DNA from: Bradyrhizobium sp. WSM3983
GTDB lineage: Bacteria > Pseudomonadota > Alphaproteobacteria > Rhizobiales > Xanthobacteraceae
Length of the DNA: 64,000 bases
NCBI RefSeq assembly: GCF_000473045.1
Contig: NZ_AXAY01000014.1
Location: 192 to 64,191 of the forward strand
Reading direction: 5' to 3'
Made by a program: the position numbers and the translations under genes. Positions 26,274 through 35,369 of the stretch are shown here, one piece after another (position 1 is the first letter of the stretch; each line of letters begins with the position of its first letter). The notes under the pieces are model-generated. The model saw only the letters and a program-made list of their open reading frames with translations, did not search any database and was not told the origin of the DNA.

Positions 26274-27391
26274 CCCAGACCGTGGATGCGATCGTCGTCG
26301 GCGGCGGCATCCACGGATGCTCGACCGCGCTGCATCTGTGCCTTGCCGGCCTGAAGCCGGTGCTGATCGAGAAGGACTATGCCGGCCGCCACGCGTCCGG
26401 CGTCAATGCCGGCGGCGTGCGCCAGCTCGCGCGGCATATTCCCGAAATCCCGCTCTCGATCCGCTCGATGGGAATCTGGGAGAAGATCAAGGATCTCCTC
26501 GACGACGATTGCAGCTTTGAAAGCCACGGTCAGGTGCTGGTCGCGGAAAACGAGGAGGAACTCGCGGTCTGCCGCGCGCGCGTCGCCGAGCTCAACGCGC
26601 TCGGCTTCACCCATGAAGAGCTGATCGACGCGACTGAACTGCGGAGGCTCGTGCCTGCGGTCGCCGAAACCTGTCCCGGCGGCGTGGTCTCGCGCCGTGA
26701 TGGCGCGGCCAATCCGGCGCAGACGACGACGGCGTTCCGGCGCAAGGCCCAGCAGCTTGGCGCGACCGTGCGCGAGGGCGTAGCCGCTAGCAACATCCGC
26801 TACAGCGACGGTCTCTGGTACGTCGCTGTCGGCGCTGAAACCTTTGCCGCGCCGGTGCTCGTCAACGCCGCCGGTGCCTGGGCCGGCAAGATCGCAGCCG
26901 CACTCGGCGAACCCGTGCCGGTCGAGACCGTGGCGCCGATGCTGATGATCACCTCGCGCGTGCCGCACTTCATCGACCCCGTCGTGATCCTCCGCGGGCG
27001 AAAGCTCTCCTTCAAGCAATTCACCAATGGCACCGTGCTGATCGGTGGCGGTCATCTGGCGACGCCGTACCAGGACCGCAACGAGACGGTGCTGGACTGG
27101 AAGAGCCTCGCGACCAGCGCGCGTACCGTGTTCGAGCTGTTTCCAGTGATGCGCAGCGCCACCATCGTGCGCGCCTGGGCCGGCATCGAGGCAAAGATGA
27201 AGGACGACATTCCCGTGTTCGGGCCGAGCAGCCGCCACAAGGGTCTCTATCACCAGTTCGGCTTCTCACTGCACGGTTTTCAGCTCGGCCCCGGCGCCGG
27301 TGCCGTGATGGCGGAGCTGATCGTCAACGGCGGCACCCAGACCCGAATCAGTGAACTCGGCATCGATCGCTTTCATCCCTCCACGCTCTAA
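26270..27391 (+). CDS. FAD-dependent amine/amino-acid oxidoreductase (DAO family), second subunit (HcnC/OoxB-like)
   Basis: 373-residue DAO-family flavoprotein: AIVVGGGIHGCSTALHLCLAG at the N-terminus, then the FAD histidine region AGRHASGVNAGGVRQL, and a C-terminal GFSLHGFQLGPGAGAVMAELI. Overlaps the HcnB-like gene by four bases, so this is the genuine beta partner of the iron-sulfur flavin subunits. It differs clearly from the DAO-family product at 23397 in sequence. Together the genes should oxidise an imported opine or D-/imino acid and pass electrons to the membrane chain. Confidence 0.89.
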   Translation: MTQTVDAIVVGGGIHGCSTALHLCLAGLKPVLIEKDYAGRHASGVNAGGVRQLARHIPEIPLSIRSMGIWEKIKDLLDDDCSFESHGQVLVAENEEELAVCRARVAELNALGFTHEELIDATELRRLVPAVAETCPGGVVSRRDGAANPAQTTTAFRRKAQQLGATVREGVAASNIRYSDGLWYVAVGAETFAAPVLVNAAGAWAGKIAAALGEPVPVETVAPMLMITSRVPHFIDPVVILRGRKLSFKQFTNGTVLIGGGHLATPYQDRNETVLDWKSLATSARTVFELFPVMRSATIVRAWAGIEAKMKDDIPVFGPSSRHKGLYHQFGFSLHGFQLGPGAGAVMAELIVNGGTQTRISELGIDRFHPSTL

Positions 27392-27518
27392 GAGGACCAA
27401 CCGCGACTTGATCTCGCCCCTTTGCGGGATTAGTAAGACAGTCTCTCAACAGGGATATTCGCAGCCATGGATTTTACCCCGACCGCAACGCCGATCCGCT
27501 TTGCTCACGGGGAATTCC

Positions 27519-29108
27519 ATGCCTGCTTCAATTATCCTGTCGCGCCTGTCACAGTCCACGCCTGACGGCCGTTCTCTCCTCTCCAACATCGATCTGACCT
27601 TCGGCGCCGAACGAGCCGGCCTCGTCGGCCGCAATGGCGTCGGCAAGACAACTCTGCTCGGCGCGATCACGGGCGAGCACGTTCCGCAGTCGGGGCGTGT
27701 GATCGTCAACGGAACGGTCGGGCTTCTGCGTCAGGACGCCCAGCTCCGTGCCGGTGCGACGGTCGTCGACCTCTTCGGCGCGCGCGATGCCTTGGACCTG
27801 CTTCGCCGTGCCGAGTGCGGCGATGCCTCGACCGAAGATGTTGCCGATGTCGACTGGACTCTCGAGACCCGGCTCGCATCCGCCCTAGCCCGCGTTGGGT
27901 TCGATATCGCGCCCGGCACGGAATTGGACCGCTTGTCGGGCGGGCAGGTCACGCGCGTTCGTCTCGCCGCGCTGCTGTTTGCCGAGCCGGACTTCCTGCT
28001 GCTGGACGAGCCCACCAACAATCTCGATCGGGACGGACGCCGTGCCGTGATCGATCTGCTGGCCGCCTGGCGCGGTGGCGCGATTGTCGTCAGCCATGAC
28101 CGGGCCCTGCTCGAGACGATGGATGCCATCGTCGAGCTGACCTCGCTCGGAGCGACGCGCTATGGCGGCAACTGGAGCAGCTTTCGCGCGCAGAAGTCCG
28201 TCGAGCTCGCGGCCGTCAGGCACGACCTCGCGCATGCCGAGAAGCACCTGTCCGAGATCGACGGCAAGGCGCAGGAGGCCATCGAACGCAAGGCGCGCAA
28301 GGACAGCGGCGGCAAGAAGAAGCGCGCCAAAGGCGATATGCCGCGCATCCTGGCGGGCGCGCGCAGGGATCGCAGCGAAGACAGCGGCGGCAAGACTGCG
28401 CAGATCACTGAGCGGCGGTGCGCGGAGGCGCTTGAAGCGGTCGACACCGCGCGGCGGCGCATCGAGATCCTTCAGCCGCTGTCCGTGAAACTGCCCTCGA
28501 CCCAGCTGCCGGCGGGGCGGGAGGTGGTTTGGCTCGATCGCGTCAGTGCCTTCTACCAGCCGGAGCAACCGGTCCTGCGCGATCTCTCGCTCACCATCGT
28601 CGGTCCGGAGCGCGTCGCGCTTGTCGGGCCCAACGGCTCCGGCAAGACGACGCTACTGAGACTGATCGCAGGAGAACTGCGCCCTGTCTCTGGCAACGTG
28701 CGGGTCAGGCCGGACTTCGCGCTGTTTGACCAGAATGTCAGCCTGCTCGATCCCTCGATATCGATCTTCGACAATTTCGGGCGCATCAATCCGAAGGCGG
28801 GTGCAAACGAATGTTATGCCGCGCTGGCGCGCTTCATGTTCCGCGCCAGTGCGGCCTTGCAGATCGTCGGCAGCCTGAGCGGCGGGCAGCTGTTTCGTGC
28901 GGGGCTCGCCTGCGTACTTGGCGGATCGACGCCGCCGTCGCTGCTGATCCTGGATGAGCCGACCAATCATCTGGATCTCGAGTCGATCGAAGCCGTGGAA
29001 GCTGGCCTGAGGGCCTACGACGGCGCACTGCTCGTCGTCAGCCATGACGAGGCGTTCCTGCAGGCCATCGGGGTCACGCGCCGGGTCGATCTCGCCGCCT
29101 CAGGGTGA
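27519..29108 (+). CDS. ABC-F family ATPase (duplicated nucleotide-binding domains)
   Basis: 529-residue soluble protein with two ABC domains and no membrane segments. First: GRNGVGKTT, LSGGQVTRVRLAALL, LLLDEPTNNLDRDG. Second: GPNGSGKTT, LSGGQLFRAGLACVL, LILDEPTNHLDLES. The linker (residues about 225-325) is long, charged and lysine-rich, as in ABC-F proteins that bind the ribosome E site. The ATG at 27519 is used; an in-frame extension upstream overlaps the previous gene and is unlikely. Known roles of the family are translation-factor function or antibiotic resistance by ribosome protection; which applies here is unknown. Confidence 0.88.
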   Translation: MPASIILSRLSQSTPDGRSLLSNIDLTFGAERAGLVGRNGVGKTTLLGAITGEHVPQSGRVIVNGTVGLLRQDAQLRAGATVVDLFGARDALDLLRRAECGDASTEDVADVDWTLETRLASALARVGFDIAPGTELDRLSGGQVTRVRLAALLFAEPDFLLLDEPTNNLDRDGRRAVIDLLAAWRGGAIVVSHDRALLETMDAIVELTSLGATRYGGNWSSFRAQKSVELAAVRHDLAHAEKHLSEIDGKAQEAIERKARKDSGGKKKRAKGDMPRILAGARRDRSEDSGGKTAQITERRCAEALEAVDTARRRIEILQPLSVKLPSTQLPAGREVVWLDRVSAFYQPEQPVLRDLSLTIVGPERVALVGPNGSGKTTLLRLIAGELRPVSGNVRVRPDFALFDQNVSLLDPSISIFDNFGRINPKAGANECYAALARFMFRASAALQIVGSLSGGQLFRAGLACVLGGSTPPSLLILDEPTNHLDLESIEAVEAGLRAYDGALLVVSHDEAFLQAIGVTRRVDLAASG

Positions 29109-29224
29109 TTGTTCGACCTGGCAGAACAATGATACCGGCCGCCGACTGATTATCTTTCGCCGGATAAGGGGCAAATCCTCTCGTGTCAGCCGCAAGCAGC
29201 GGCCGGGAACCACGGAGAAGGCAA

Positions 29225-29965
29225 ATGTCCAACGCAAGCAAGAAGGTCGCAATCGTCACCGGTAGCTCGCGCGGCATTGGCGCGGCGATTGCCGAGCGGC
29301 TCGCCGGCGACGGCTTTGCAGTCGTGATCAACTATGCCGGCAGTGCAGCTGAAGCAGAGGCGGTGGCCGGCAAGATCGCGCAGGCCGGCGGCCGGGCCAT
29401 CACCGCGCAGGCCGACGTCAGCGACGCAGCCGCCGTGACGCACATGTTCGACGCGGCGGAGAGCGCGTTCGGCGGCGTCGATGTGCTCGTCAACAATGCC
29501 GGTGTCATGCGGCTGGCGGCGATTGCCGATGCCGACGATGCCGCCTTCGACAGCCAGATCGCGATCAACCTGAAAGGCACATTCAACACGCTGCGCGAGG
29601 CGGCGCGTCGGCTGCGCCATGGCGGCCGCATCGTCAATCTGTCGTCGAGCCAGGCCGGTCTCTTGTCGCCGACCTACGGCATCTATGCCGCGACCAAGGC
29701 GGCGGTCGAGGCTCTGACCCATGTGCTGGCCAAGGAGCTGCGCGGCCGCAATCTTACTGTGAATGCCGTGGCACCCGGGCCGACCGCAACGAAGCTGTTT
29801 CTGGATGGCAAGACGCCGGAGGTGATCGATCACCTCGCCAAGCTCCCGCCCTTGGAGCGGCTCGGTCAGCCCACGGACGTCGCTGCCGCGGTCTCGTTCC
29901 TCGCTGGCCCCGATGGTGGCTGGATCAACGGGCAGGTGCTGCGCGCCAATGGCGGGATCATCTGA
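29225..29965 (+). CDS. SDR-family oxidoreductase
   Basis: 246-residue classical short-chain dehydrogenase. Cofactor motif TGSSRGIG (residues 12-19), structural NNAG, catalytic Ser in LSSSQAG and Tyr-x3-Lys in YAATK. The C-terminus WINGQVLRANGGII is typical of the 3-ketoacyl reductase-like branch. ATG at 29225 follows a GAGAAGG site; the frame is open 14 codons upstream. Substrate unknown. It stands alone between the ABC-F gene and the convergent dctA. Confidence 0.9.
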   Translation: MSNASKKVAIVTGSSRGIGAAIAERLAGDGFAVVINYAGSAAEAEAVAGKIAQAGGRAITAQADVSDAAAVTHMFDAAESAFGGVDVLVNNAGVMRLAAIADADDAAFDSQIAINLKGTFNTLREAARRLRHGGRIVNLSSSQAGLLSPTYGIYAATKAAVEALTHVLAKELRGRNLTVNAVAPGPTATKLFLDGKTPEVIDHLAKLPPLERLGQPTDVAAAVSFLAGPDGGWINGQVLRANGGII

Positions 29966-30001
29966 TCCCGGCTCGCGGATCGTGCTGGCAATCTTTCAAA
30001 A

Positions 30002-30031
30002 ACCCGACGCTCTGCCCCCAGCGCGTCGGGT
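30002..30031 (-). terminator. Rho-independent terminator for dctA
   Basis: Perfect 9-bp stem ACCCGACGC / GCGTCGGGT with a 12-base loop. On the minus strand the stem is followed by TTTTTG, so it ends transcription coming from dctA about 120 bases upstream. Confidence 0.7.
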
Positions 30032-30153
30032 GGAATGAATGAGTATCAATCGGTGATCCCAACACCGCTGTTGTGACGCGTGCCTCACCAATTGACCACT
30101 CCGGGAAACTACCGCATCGGAACCGAGTTGCGCCTGCCTGCGCGTCGCAGCGC

Positions 30154-31482
30154 CTAGGCGCTGCCGCCAGGCTCCAACGCTTCGCCCATCTCCAGCGGAT
30201 GCGCCATCGTCTCGTGTAGCGCCTCTCGATCCAGCTCGCCCTCGGAGATGCTGATGACGACGCAGGCGACGCCATTGCCGATCAGGTTGGTCAGCGCGCG
30301 GCACTCGCTCATGAATTTGTCGATGCCGACCAAAATCGCGATCGACTGGATCGGTATATCAGGCACGATCGAGAGCGTCGCGGCGAGCGTGATGAAGCCG
30401 GCACCCGTCACGCCGGATGCGCCCTTCGAGGTGATCATGGCGATGCCCAGAATGCCGAGCTCCTGCCAGATGGTCAGATGCGTGTTGGTCGCCTGCGCCA
30501 GGAACAGCGTCGCCAGCGTCATGTAGATGTTGGTGCCGTCGAGGTTGAAGCTGTAACCGGTCGGGATCACGAGGCCGACCACCGAGCGCGAGGCGCCGAG
30601 ATGCTCCATCTTCTGGATCATCTGCGGCAGCACCGTCTCCGAGGACGAGGTGCCGAGCACGATCAGTAGCTCGTCCTTGATGTAGGCGATGAAGCGGATG
30701 ATCGAGAATCCGGCAAGCCGCGCGATCGAACCGAGCACGATGAGCACGAACAGGATGCTGGTGAGGTAGAACGTGCCGATCAGGGCGGCGAGGTTGAGCA
30801 GCGAGCCGAGGCCGTAGGCGCCGACGGTGAACGCCATCGCGCCGAAGGCGCCGATCGGCGCCACGCGCACGATGATGCGGATGATGCCGAAGAACATCTT
30901 TGCGGCTTTGTCGATCGCCTCCGCGATCGGCTCGCCGGCCTTGCCGAGGAAGGCGATCGCGAAGCCCGAGAGGATCGAGACCAGCAGCACCTGCAAGAGG
31001 TCGCCGCGCGCGATCGCGCCCACATAGCTGTCGGGGATGATGGCCATCAGATGGGCGACGATGCCATCTTCGTGGGCCTTGGTCACGTAGGTTGCCACTG
31101 ATTTCGGATCGATGGTGGCGGGATCGATGTTGAAGCCGCGCCCGGGCTGGAGAATCTCGCCGACCAGCAGGCCGATGGCGAGCGCGACTGTCGAGACCGT
31201 CTCGAAGTAAATCAGCGACTTCAGTCCGACCCGGCCGACGCGCTTGAGGTCGCCCATCGAGGAGATGCCGTGCACCACGGTGCAGAAGATCACCGGCGCG
31301 ATCATCATCTTGATCAGCGCGATGAAGCCGTCTCCGAGCGGCTTCAGCGCCTTGCCCAGGTCCGGATAGAAATAGCCGATCAGCACGCCGAGCACGATCG
31401 CGATCAGCACCTGGATGTAGAGGATCTTGTACCAGGGCTGGTGCCGGCGGTGAACGGCTGGCTGGATCGCAATCTGTGTCAT
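30154..31482 (-). CDS. dctA: C4-dicarboxylate transporter DctA
   Basis: 442-residue sodium/proton:dicarboxylate symporter of the DAACS family, importing succinate, fumarate and malate, the key carbon supply of rhizobial bacteroids. Visible signatures are the SSSETVLPQM hairpin, SFNLDGTNIYMTLA and the ITSKGASGVTGAGFITLAATL region that form the substrate and cation sites. Length matches the family. ATG at 31482 is preferred to an in-frame extension of 23 codons. Divergent from the nucleobase permease. No -24/-12 sigma-54 promoter is visible in front of it, unlike Rhizobium dctA. Confidence 0.93.
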   Translation of the reverse strand: MTQIAIQPAVHRRHQPWYKILYIQVLIAIVLGVLIGYFYPDLGKALKPLGDGFIALIKMMIAPVIFCTVVHGISSMGDLKRVGRVGLKSLIYFETVSTVALAIGLLVGEILQPGRGFNIDPATIDPKSVATYVTKAHEDGIVAHLMAIIPDSYVGAIARGDLLQVLLVSILSGFAIAFLGKAGEPIAEAIDKAAKMFFGIIRIIVRVAPIGAFGAMAFTVGAYGLGSLLNLAALIGTFYLTSILFVLIVLGSIARLAGFSIIRFIAYIKDELLIVLGTSSSETVLPQMIQKMEHLGASRSVVGLVIPTGYSFNLDGTNIYMTLATLFLAQATNTHLTIWQELGILGIAMITSKGASGVTGAGFITLAATLSIVPDIPIQSIAILVGIDKFMSECRALTNLIGNGVACVVISISEGELDREALHETMAHPLEMGEALEPGGSA

Positions 31483-31511
31483 AGGATAAGCCCCGGAACG
31501 CATTGATCTTG

Positions 31512-31527
31512 CATGATTTACATCATG
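31512..31527. promoter_or_regulatory. Palindrome in the dctA/permease divergent promoter region
   Basis: CATGAT-TTAC-ATCATG is a perfect 6-4-6 inverted repeat lying 30 bases upstream of the dctA start and 82 bases upstream of the permease start. Possible regulator site; no regulator can be named. Confidence 0.3.
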
Positions 31528-31608
31528 TGATGTTCGCCGCATAAGCAACAATCACATTTTTGTCGGATCGCACGAAGATCAATCGCTGCACCGCAATTGG
31601 GGGGGAAC

Positions 31609-32928
31609 ATGTCGAACGCAACGAGCTCGAACGAGCAGGCGCATAGCTATTTTCCGCGTTGGAAGCTGAAGACCTCCGGCGTGATCATGCCGGAGGAGCG
31701 GCTGTCATGGGGCCAGACCATTGTCTCCGGTCTCCAGCATTGCGTTGCAATGTCGGGGTCGACGATCATCGCGCCGTTGCTGATGGGGTTCGATCCCAAT
31801 GTTGCGGTCCTGTTCTCCGGCATCGGCACGCTGATCTTCTTCGTCATCGTCGCCGGGCGCGTGCCGAGCTATCTCGGCTCGAGCTTCGCGTTCATCGCCG
31901 TCGTCCTCGCCGCCACCGGCTATGCCGGGCATGGGCCGAATCCGAACCTGTCGGTTGCGCTCGGCGGCATCGTCGCGGCTGGTGTGCTGTACGGTGTGAT
32001 CGCGCTGGTCGTGATGTGGGCGGGAATCGGCTGGGTCGAGCGCCTGATGCCGCCGGCCGTCACCGGCGCCGTGGTCGCCGCGATCGGCCTCAACCTCGCG
32101 CCCGTGGCCGTCAAGGCGGTAAGCGCGAACGCGTTCGAGACCTGGATCGGGCTCGCGACCGTTCTGGTCATCGGCGTGGTCGCCGTGGCCGCGCCGGGCC
32201 TGTGGCGCCGTCTGCCGATCATCCTTGGCGCGATCGGCGGATATCTTTTGTATCTGTTGTTCGCGAACGGCCTGGGCTTCGGCAAACCGATCGACTTCAC
32301 GCAGCTCTCGGCCGCGCCGTGGTTCGGCCTGCCGAACTTCACGACGCCGACCTTCCACGCCGATGCGATCTTCCTGATTGCGCCGGTTGCGGTCATCCTC
32401 GTCGCCGAGAACCTCGGTCACATCAAGGCCGTCGGCGCCATGACGGGCCGGAGCCTCGATGGCTATCTCGGCCGCGCGCTGTTCGCCGACAGCCTCGCGA
32501 CCATCGTGGCCGCTTGCGGCGGCGGCACCGGGGTGACCACCTATGCCGAGAACATCGGCGTCATGGCGGCGACGAAGGTCTATTCGACCTTGCTGTTTGC
32601 CTTCGCCGCGAGCGTCTCGGTCCTGCTCGGCTTCTCGCCGAAATTCGGCGCGCTGATCCTGTCGATCCCCGGTCCCGTCATTGGCGGCCTTTCGATCGTG
32701 CTGTTCGGATTGATCGCGGCAATGGCGGGCCGAATCTGGGTCGAGAACAAGGTCGATTTCGCCAACCCTGCGAACCTGATCACCGTCGCCGTGGCGCTGA
32801 CCGCAGGCGCCGGCGATCTCACACTGAAATTCGGTGCATTCACGATCGGCGGAATCGGCACCGCCACCTTCGGCGCGATCATTCTCTATCAGATCCTGAC
32901 CTCTCCGATCGCGCGCCGCGCGGAATGA
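31609..32928 (+). CDS. Nucleobase:cation symporter (UraA/RutG-like NCS2 permease)
   Basis: 439-residue inner-membrane permease of the uracil/xanthine NCS2 family. N-terminal LSWGQTIVSGLQHCVAMSGSTIIAPLLMGFDP is diagnostic; the substrate-contacting helix ends VAENLGHIKAVGAMTGR, followed by GGGTGVTTYAENIGVMAATKVYS. About 12-14 hydrophobic segments. ATG at 31609 follows a run of GGGGGG. Transports uracil or a related base with protons by family knowledge. It fits the window's repeated theme of pyrimidine- and hydantoin-like nitrogen compounds, but no Rut genes lie beside it. Confidence 0.9.
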   Translation: MSNATSSNEQAHSYFPRWKLKTSGVIMPEERLSWGQTIVSGLQHCVAMSGSTIIAPLLMGFDPNVAVLFSGIGTLIFFVIVAGRVPSYLGSSFAFIAVVLAATGYAGHGPNPNLSVALGGIVAAGVLYGVIALVVMWAGIGWVERLMPPAVTGAVVAAIGLNLAPVAVKAVSANAFETWIGLATVLVIGVVAVAAPGLWRRLPIILGAIGGYLLYLLFANGLGFGKPIDFTQLSAAPWFGLPNFTTPTFHADAIFLIAPVAVILVAENLGHIKAVGAMTGRSLDGYLGRALFADSLATIVAACGGGTGVTTYAENIGVMAATKVYSTLLFAFAASVSVLLGFSPKFGALILSIPGPVIGGLSIVLFGLIAAMAGRIWVENKVDFANPANLITVAVALTAGAGDLTLKFGAFTIGGIGTATFGAIILYQILTSPIARRAE

Positions 32929-33000
32929 ATCCCAGGGATGCACTGGCGGATGGAACAAAACTCTGGTTCCGTCCATGATGAGGCACACCGGAGACAACTC

Positions 33001-33837
33001 ATGCCACAGACCGATCTCTCAACCACCTTTCCCTCTCGCCTCCTCGGCCGATATGCGCTGGTGACCGGTGCGTCCCAGGGCATCGGCCGCGCCGTTGCTG
33101 TCAGGCTCGCCCAGGAAGGCGCGACCGTGGCCATCAACTATCTCGATCATCCCGGGAAGGCCGAGGAGACGCTGGCGCTGGCAAGGACGGGATCGGGCGA
33201 TCGCGGCCACGGCAAGCTCGACCATGTCATCGTCAAGGCCGATGTCAGCAGCGAGCATGAGGTCGGTGCGATGTTCGAGACGGTGCTGGCGCGCTGGAAG
33301 CGCCTCGACTGTCTCGTCAACAATGCCGGTTTCCAGCGGGAATCGCCGAGCGAGGCGCTCGACATCGAAACCTACCGCCGCATCATCGACGTCAATCTCA
33401 ACGGTGCCGTGCTCTGCGCGCAGAAGGCGCTCGCGCATTTCGTCGCGCGTGGCGGAGGCGGCAGCATCATCAACTGCTCCAGCGTCCACCAGATCATTCC
33501 AAAACCCGGCTATCTCGCTTATTCGATCAGCAAGGGCGGCATGGCCAACCTGACGCGCACGCTGGCGCTGGAATTTGCTGGCCGCGGCATCCGCGTCAAT
33601 GCGGTCGGGCCCGGCGCCATCGACACGCCGATCAATGCGGCCTGGACCGGCGACGCCGACAAGCGCGGCGACGTCACCAGCCACATCCCGCTCGGTCGCG
33701 TCGGCACGCCGGAAGAGATCGCGGCCGTGTTCGCGTTCCTCGCCTCGGATGATGCCAGCTACATCACCGGGCAGACGATCTATGCCTGCGGAGGCCTGAC
33801 ACTGTTCCCTGAGTTCAGGGAGAACTGGGCGAGCTAG
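33001..33837 (+). CDS. SDR-family oxidoreductase (glucose-1-dehydrogenase-like)
   Basis: 278-residue short-chain dehydrogenase. TGASQGIG cofactor loop, NNAG, catalytic NCSSVHQIIPKPGYLAYSISK giving Ser and Tyr-x3-Lys, and the C-terminal YITGQTIYACGGLTL. The start at 33001 follows CCGGAGA; the open frame begins 21 codons earlier without a ribosome site. Residues between beta-strands 3 and 4 carry a short insertion (SGDRGHGKLDHVI). Substrate unknown; sugar or polyol dehydrogenases of this branch are the closest match. Convergent with the LuxR gene after a 27-base gap. Confidence 0.88.
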   Translation: MPQTDLSTTFPSRLLGRYALVTGASQGIGRAVAVRLAQEGATVAINYLDHPGKAEETLALARTGSGDRGHGKLDHVIVKADVSSEHEVGAMFETVLARWKRLDCLVNNAGFQRESPSEALDIETYRRIIDVNLNGAVLCAQKALAHFVARGGGGSIINCSSVHQIIPKPGYLAYSISKGGMANLTRTLALEFAGRGIRVNAVGPGAIDTPINAAWTGDADKRGDVTSHIPLGRVGTPEEIAAVFAFLASDDASYITGQTIYACGGLTLFPEFRENWAS

Positions 33838-33864
33838 GCGTGCGCTGACAATCTCCGCTGAAGA

Positions 33865-34983
33865 TCAACGGGTAGTCGGCTGTTCGAAGCCGGCAATCAG
33901 CTTCACCAGTTCACTCTGGCGTGCGGTTCCGGTCTTGCGGAAGATATTGTGAAGGTGGGTTTTCACAGTCGCCTGCGACAATCCCAGTCGATCGGCCAGA
34001 GCCTGCACACCGCTAACCTTCATGATGGCGTCGAGCACGCGGATTTCGCTCGCCGTGAGGCTGTACAGCTTTCCCAGCGCTTCCAGCGGCGGCGGGCTGG
34101 ACGGCGACGTCCGGCGAACGAACACCGCCGCAACCGCCGAATGCACCGCGCCGGCCCGTTGGCGGTCGCCTGCCGTCAGAGGCAAAACATGCGCGAACCA
34201 GCGGCGTGCTGGTGAATCCGAAAGCGGTATCGCCGCGCCTTGGCCGCCAGCCATCAGGTCGCCGCTCTCGGCTGCCGCCACGAGGTCGCGGAGCATGCGC
34301 TGCGCGTCGGGCGCGACGGCCGTCAACGCTCCGCGCCGCTCGTACAGCAGCGCGCCCTCGTCGAGCATGGCACGCGCCAGCCCGTTCACGAAGACGATCC
34401 GGCCGTTCAGCCCCAACAGGAAGATGGCGGCTTCGACATTGTCGAGAGTTTCGGTGAGGACCGCCTGTGCAGTCTTGCGTTGATCGAACAAGCGGCCGAT
34501 CGCAACCGCGCGCTGAAAATGCGGCACGATCAGCGCCGCCCGCTGTCTCGCCGCGTCATCGACGATCCCGTGCGTGTTATCCCTGCGGATGTTGAGCACC
34601 GAGGAACTCGTCGTCCCCTTTTCCAGGTTGACGCAGATGACGTCGGCGATCCCCTGCGGCTCGACCCATTCCCTGTGGAAGCGTGTATCGAGAAGCTCAG
34701 GTTCGGGAACGATGTCGGTCGGCGTATAGATCAATCCGGATTCGATGAAGGTTGCCGCCGGGAATACCGGGTTCATCGGCATGTATTTCTCGAAATATAG
34801 CCGCGTGTAATGTGGGTCGTCGTTGAACAAATGCAGTGCGGCCGAACTTTCGCTGGCGACATCGTGCCAATACAGTACGGCCGAAGAGCCGCCGACGAAA
34901 TTGCAGGAGCGCTCCAGCGCCCGCATCCACAAGGTCGGATCAAGTGCCGCGTCGTAAATTTCGCCGATCAGCTCTGAGAGCAT
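33865..34983 (-). CDS. LuxR-type C-terminal helix-turn-helix regulator
   Basis: 372-residue regulator. The C-terminal 60 residues are a LuxR/GerE helix-turn-helix: LTASEIRVLDAIMKVSG, then ALADRLGLSQATVKTHLHNIFRKTGTARQSELVKLI. The central part (about residues 170-230) reads as a PAS-like domain (EAAIFLLGLNGRIVFVNGLARAMLDEGAL). No autoinducer-binding signature was recognised. ATG at 34983 was chosen because the longer frame upstream codes for low-complexity basic sequence. It is divergent from the adhesin gene at 35370, a possible target. A fragment of a related regulator lies at 37676. Confidence 0.85.
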   Translation of the reverse strand: MLSELIGEIYDAALDPTLWMRALERSCNFVGGSSAVLYWHDVASESSAALHLFNDDPHYTRLYFEKYMPMNPVFPAATFIESGLIYTPTDIVPEPELLDTRFHREWVEPQGIADVICVNLEKGTTSSSVLNIRRDNTHGIVDDAARQRAALIVPHFQRAVAIGRLFDQRKTAQAVLTETLDNVEAAIFLLGLNGRIVFVNGLARAMLDEGALLYERRGALTAVAPDAQRMLRDLVAAAESGDLMAGGQGAAIPLSDSPARRWFAHVLPLTAGDRQRAGAVHSAVAAVFVRRTSPSSPPPLEALGKLYSLTASEIRVLDAIMKVSGVQALADRLGLSQATVKTHLHNIFRKTGTARQSELVKLIAGFEQPTTR

Positions 34984-35369
34984 TGAGGCCTCAGACGTCA
35001 CGGCCAACCCAAATCGTATCGAGCATGCATTTCCGGGTATTCTCGGCATTCGCGCCTGACTACTGCAGCATAACATACGGCCGCAATTTGATCTGCGCGA
35101 ACATCGCAAATTGTTTTCGAAGTTCAAAGCGCGAGATCGTGAAGATCGGTTTGTTTGCTGATGCCTTCCTGCCGCTTCCTTGGGCATTGTGACAGATGTT
35201 TCCTATCGCGACGCATTCCGATGCCATTCAGCAACAGTCTGCAAAAAGCAAGATCCCCAGCGGCAGGTTCACTGCCGACTTCAACCGAATGGTTGATGTC
35301 GGGCCCGTCGCCTTGGCCCACAGTCGCGCGGTCGGGCCCGGCCAACCGCCTTGGAGTTGAGATTCGCAA
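34984..35369. other. Divergent intergenic region, luxR-type regulator / adhesin
   Basis: 386 bases without a supported gene. It should contain both promoters. It is A+T-richer than its neighbours near 35060-35170. I saw no clear palindrome or promoter pair to report. Confidence 0.4.
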
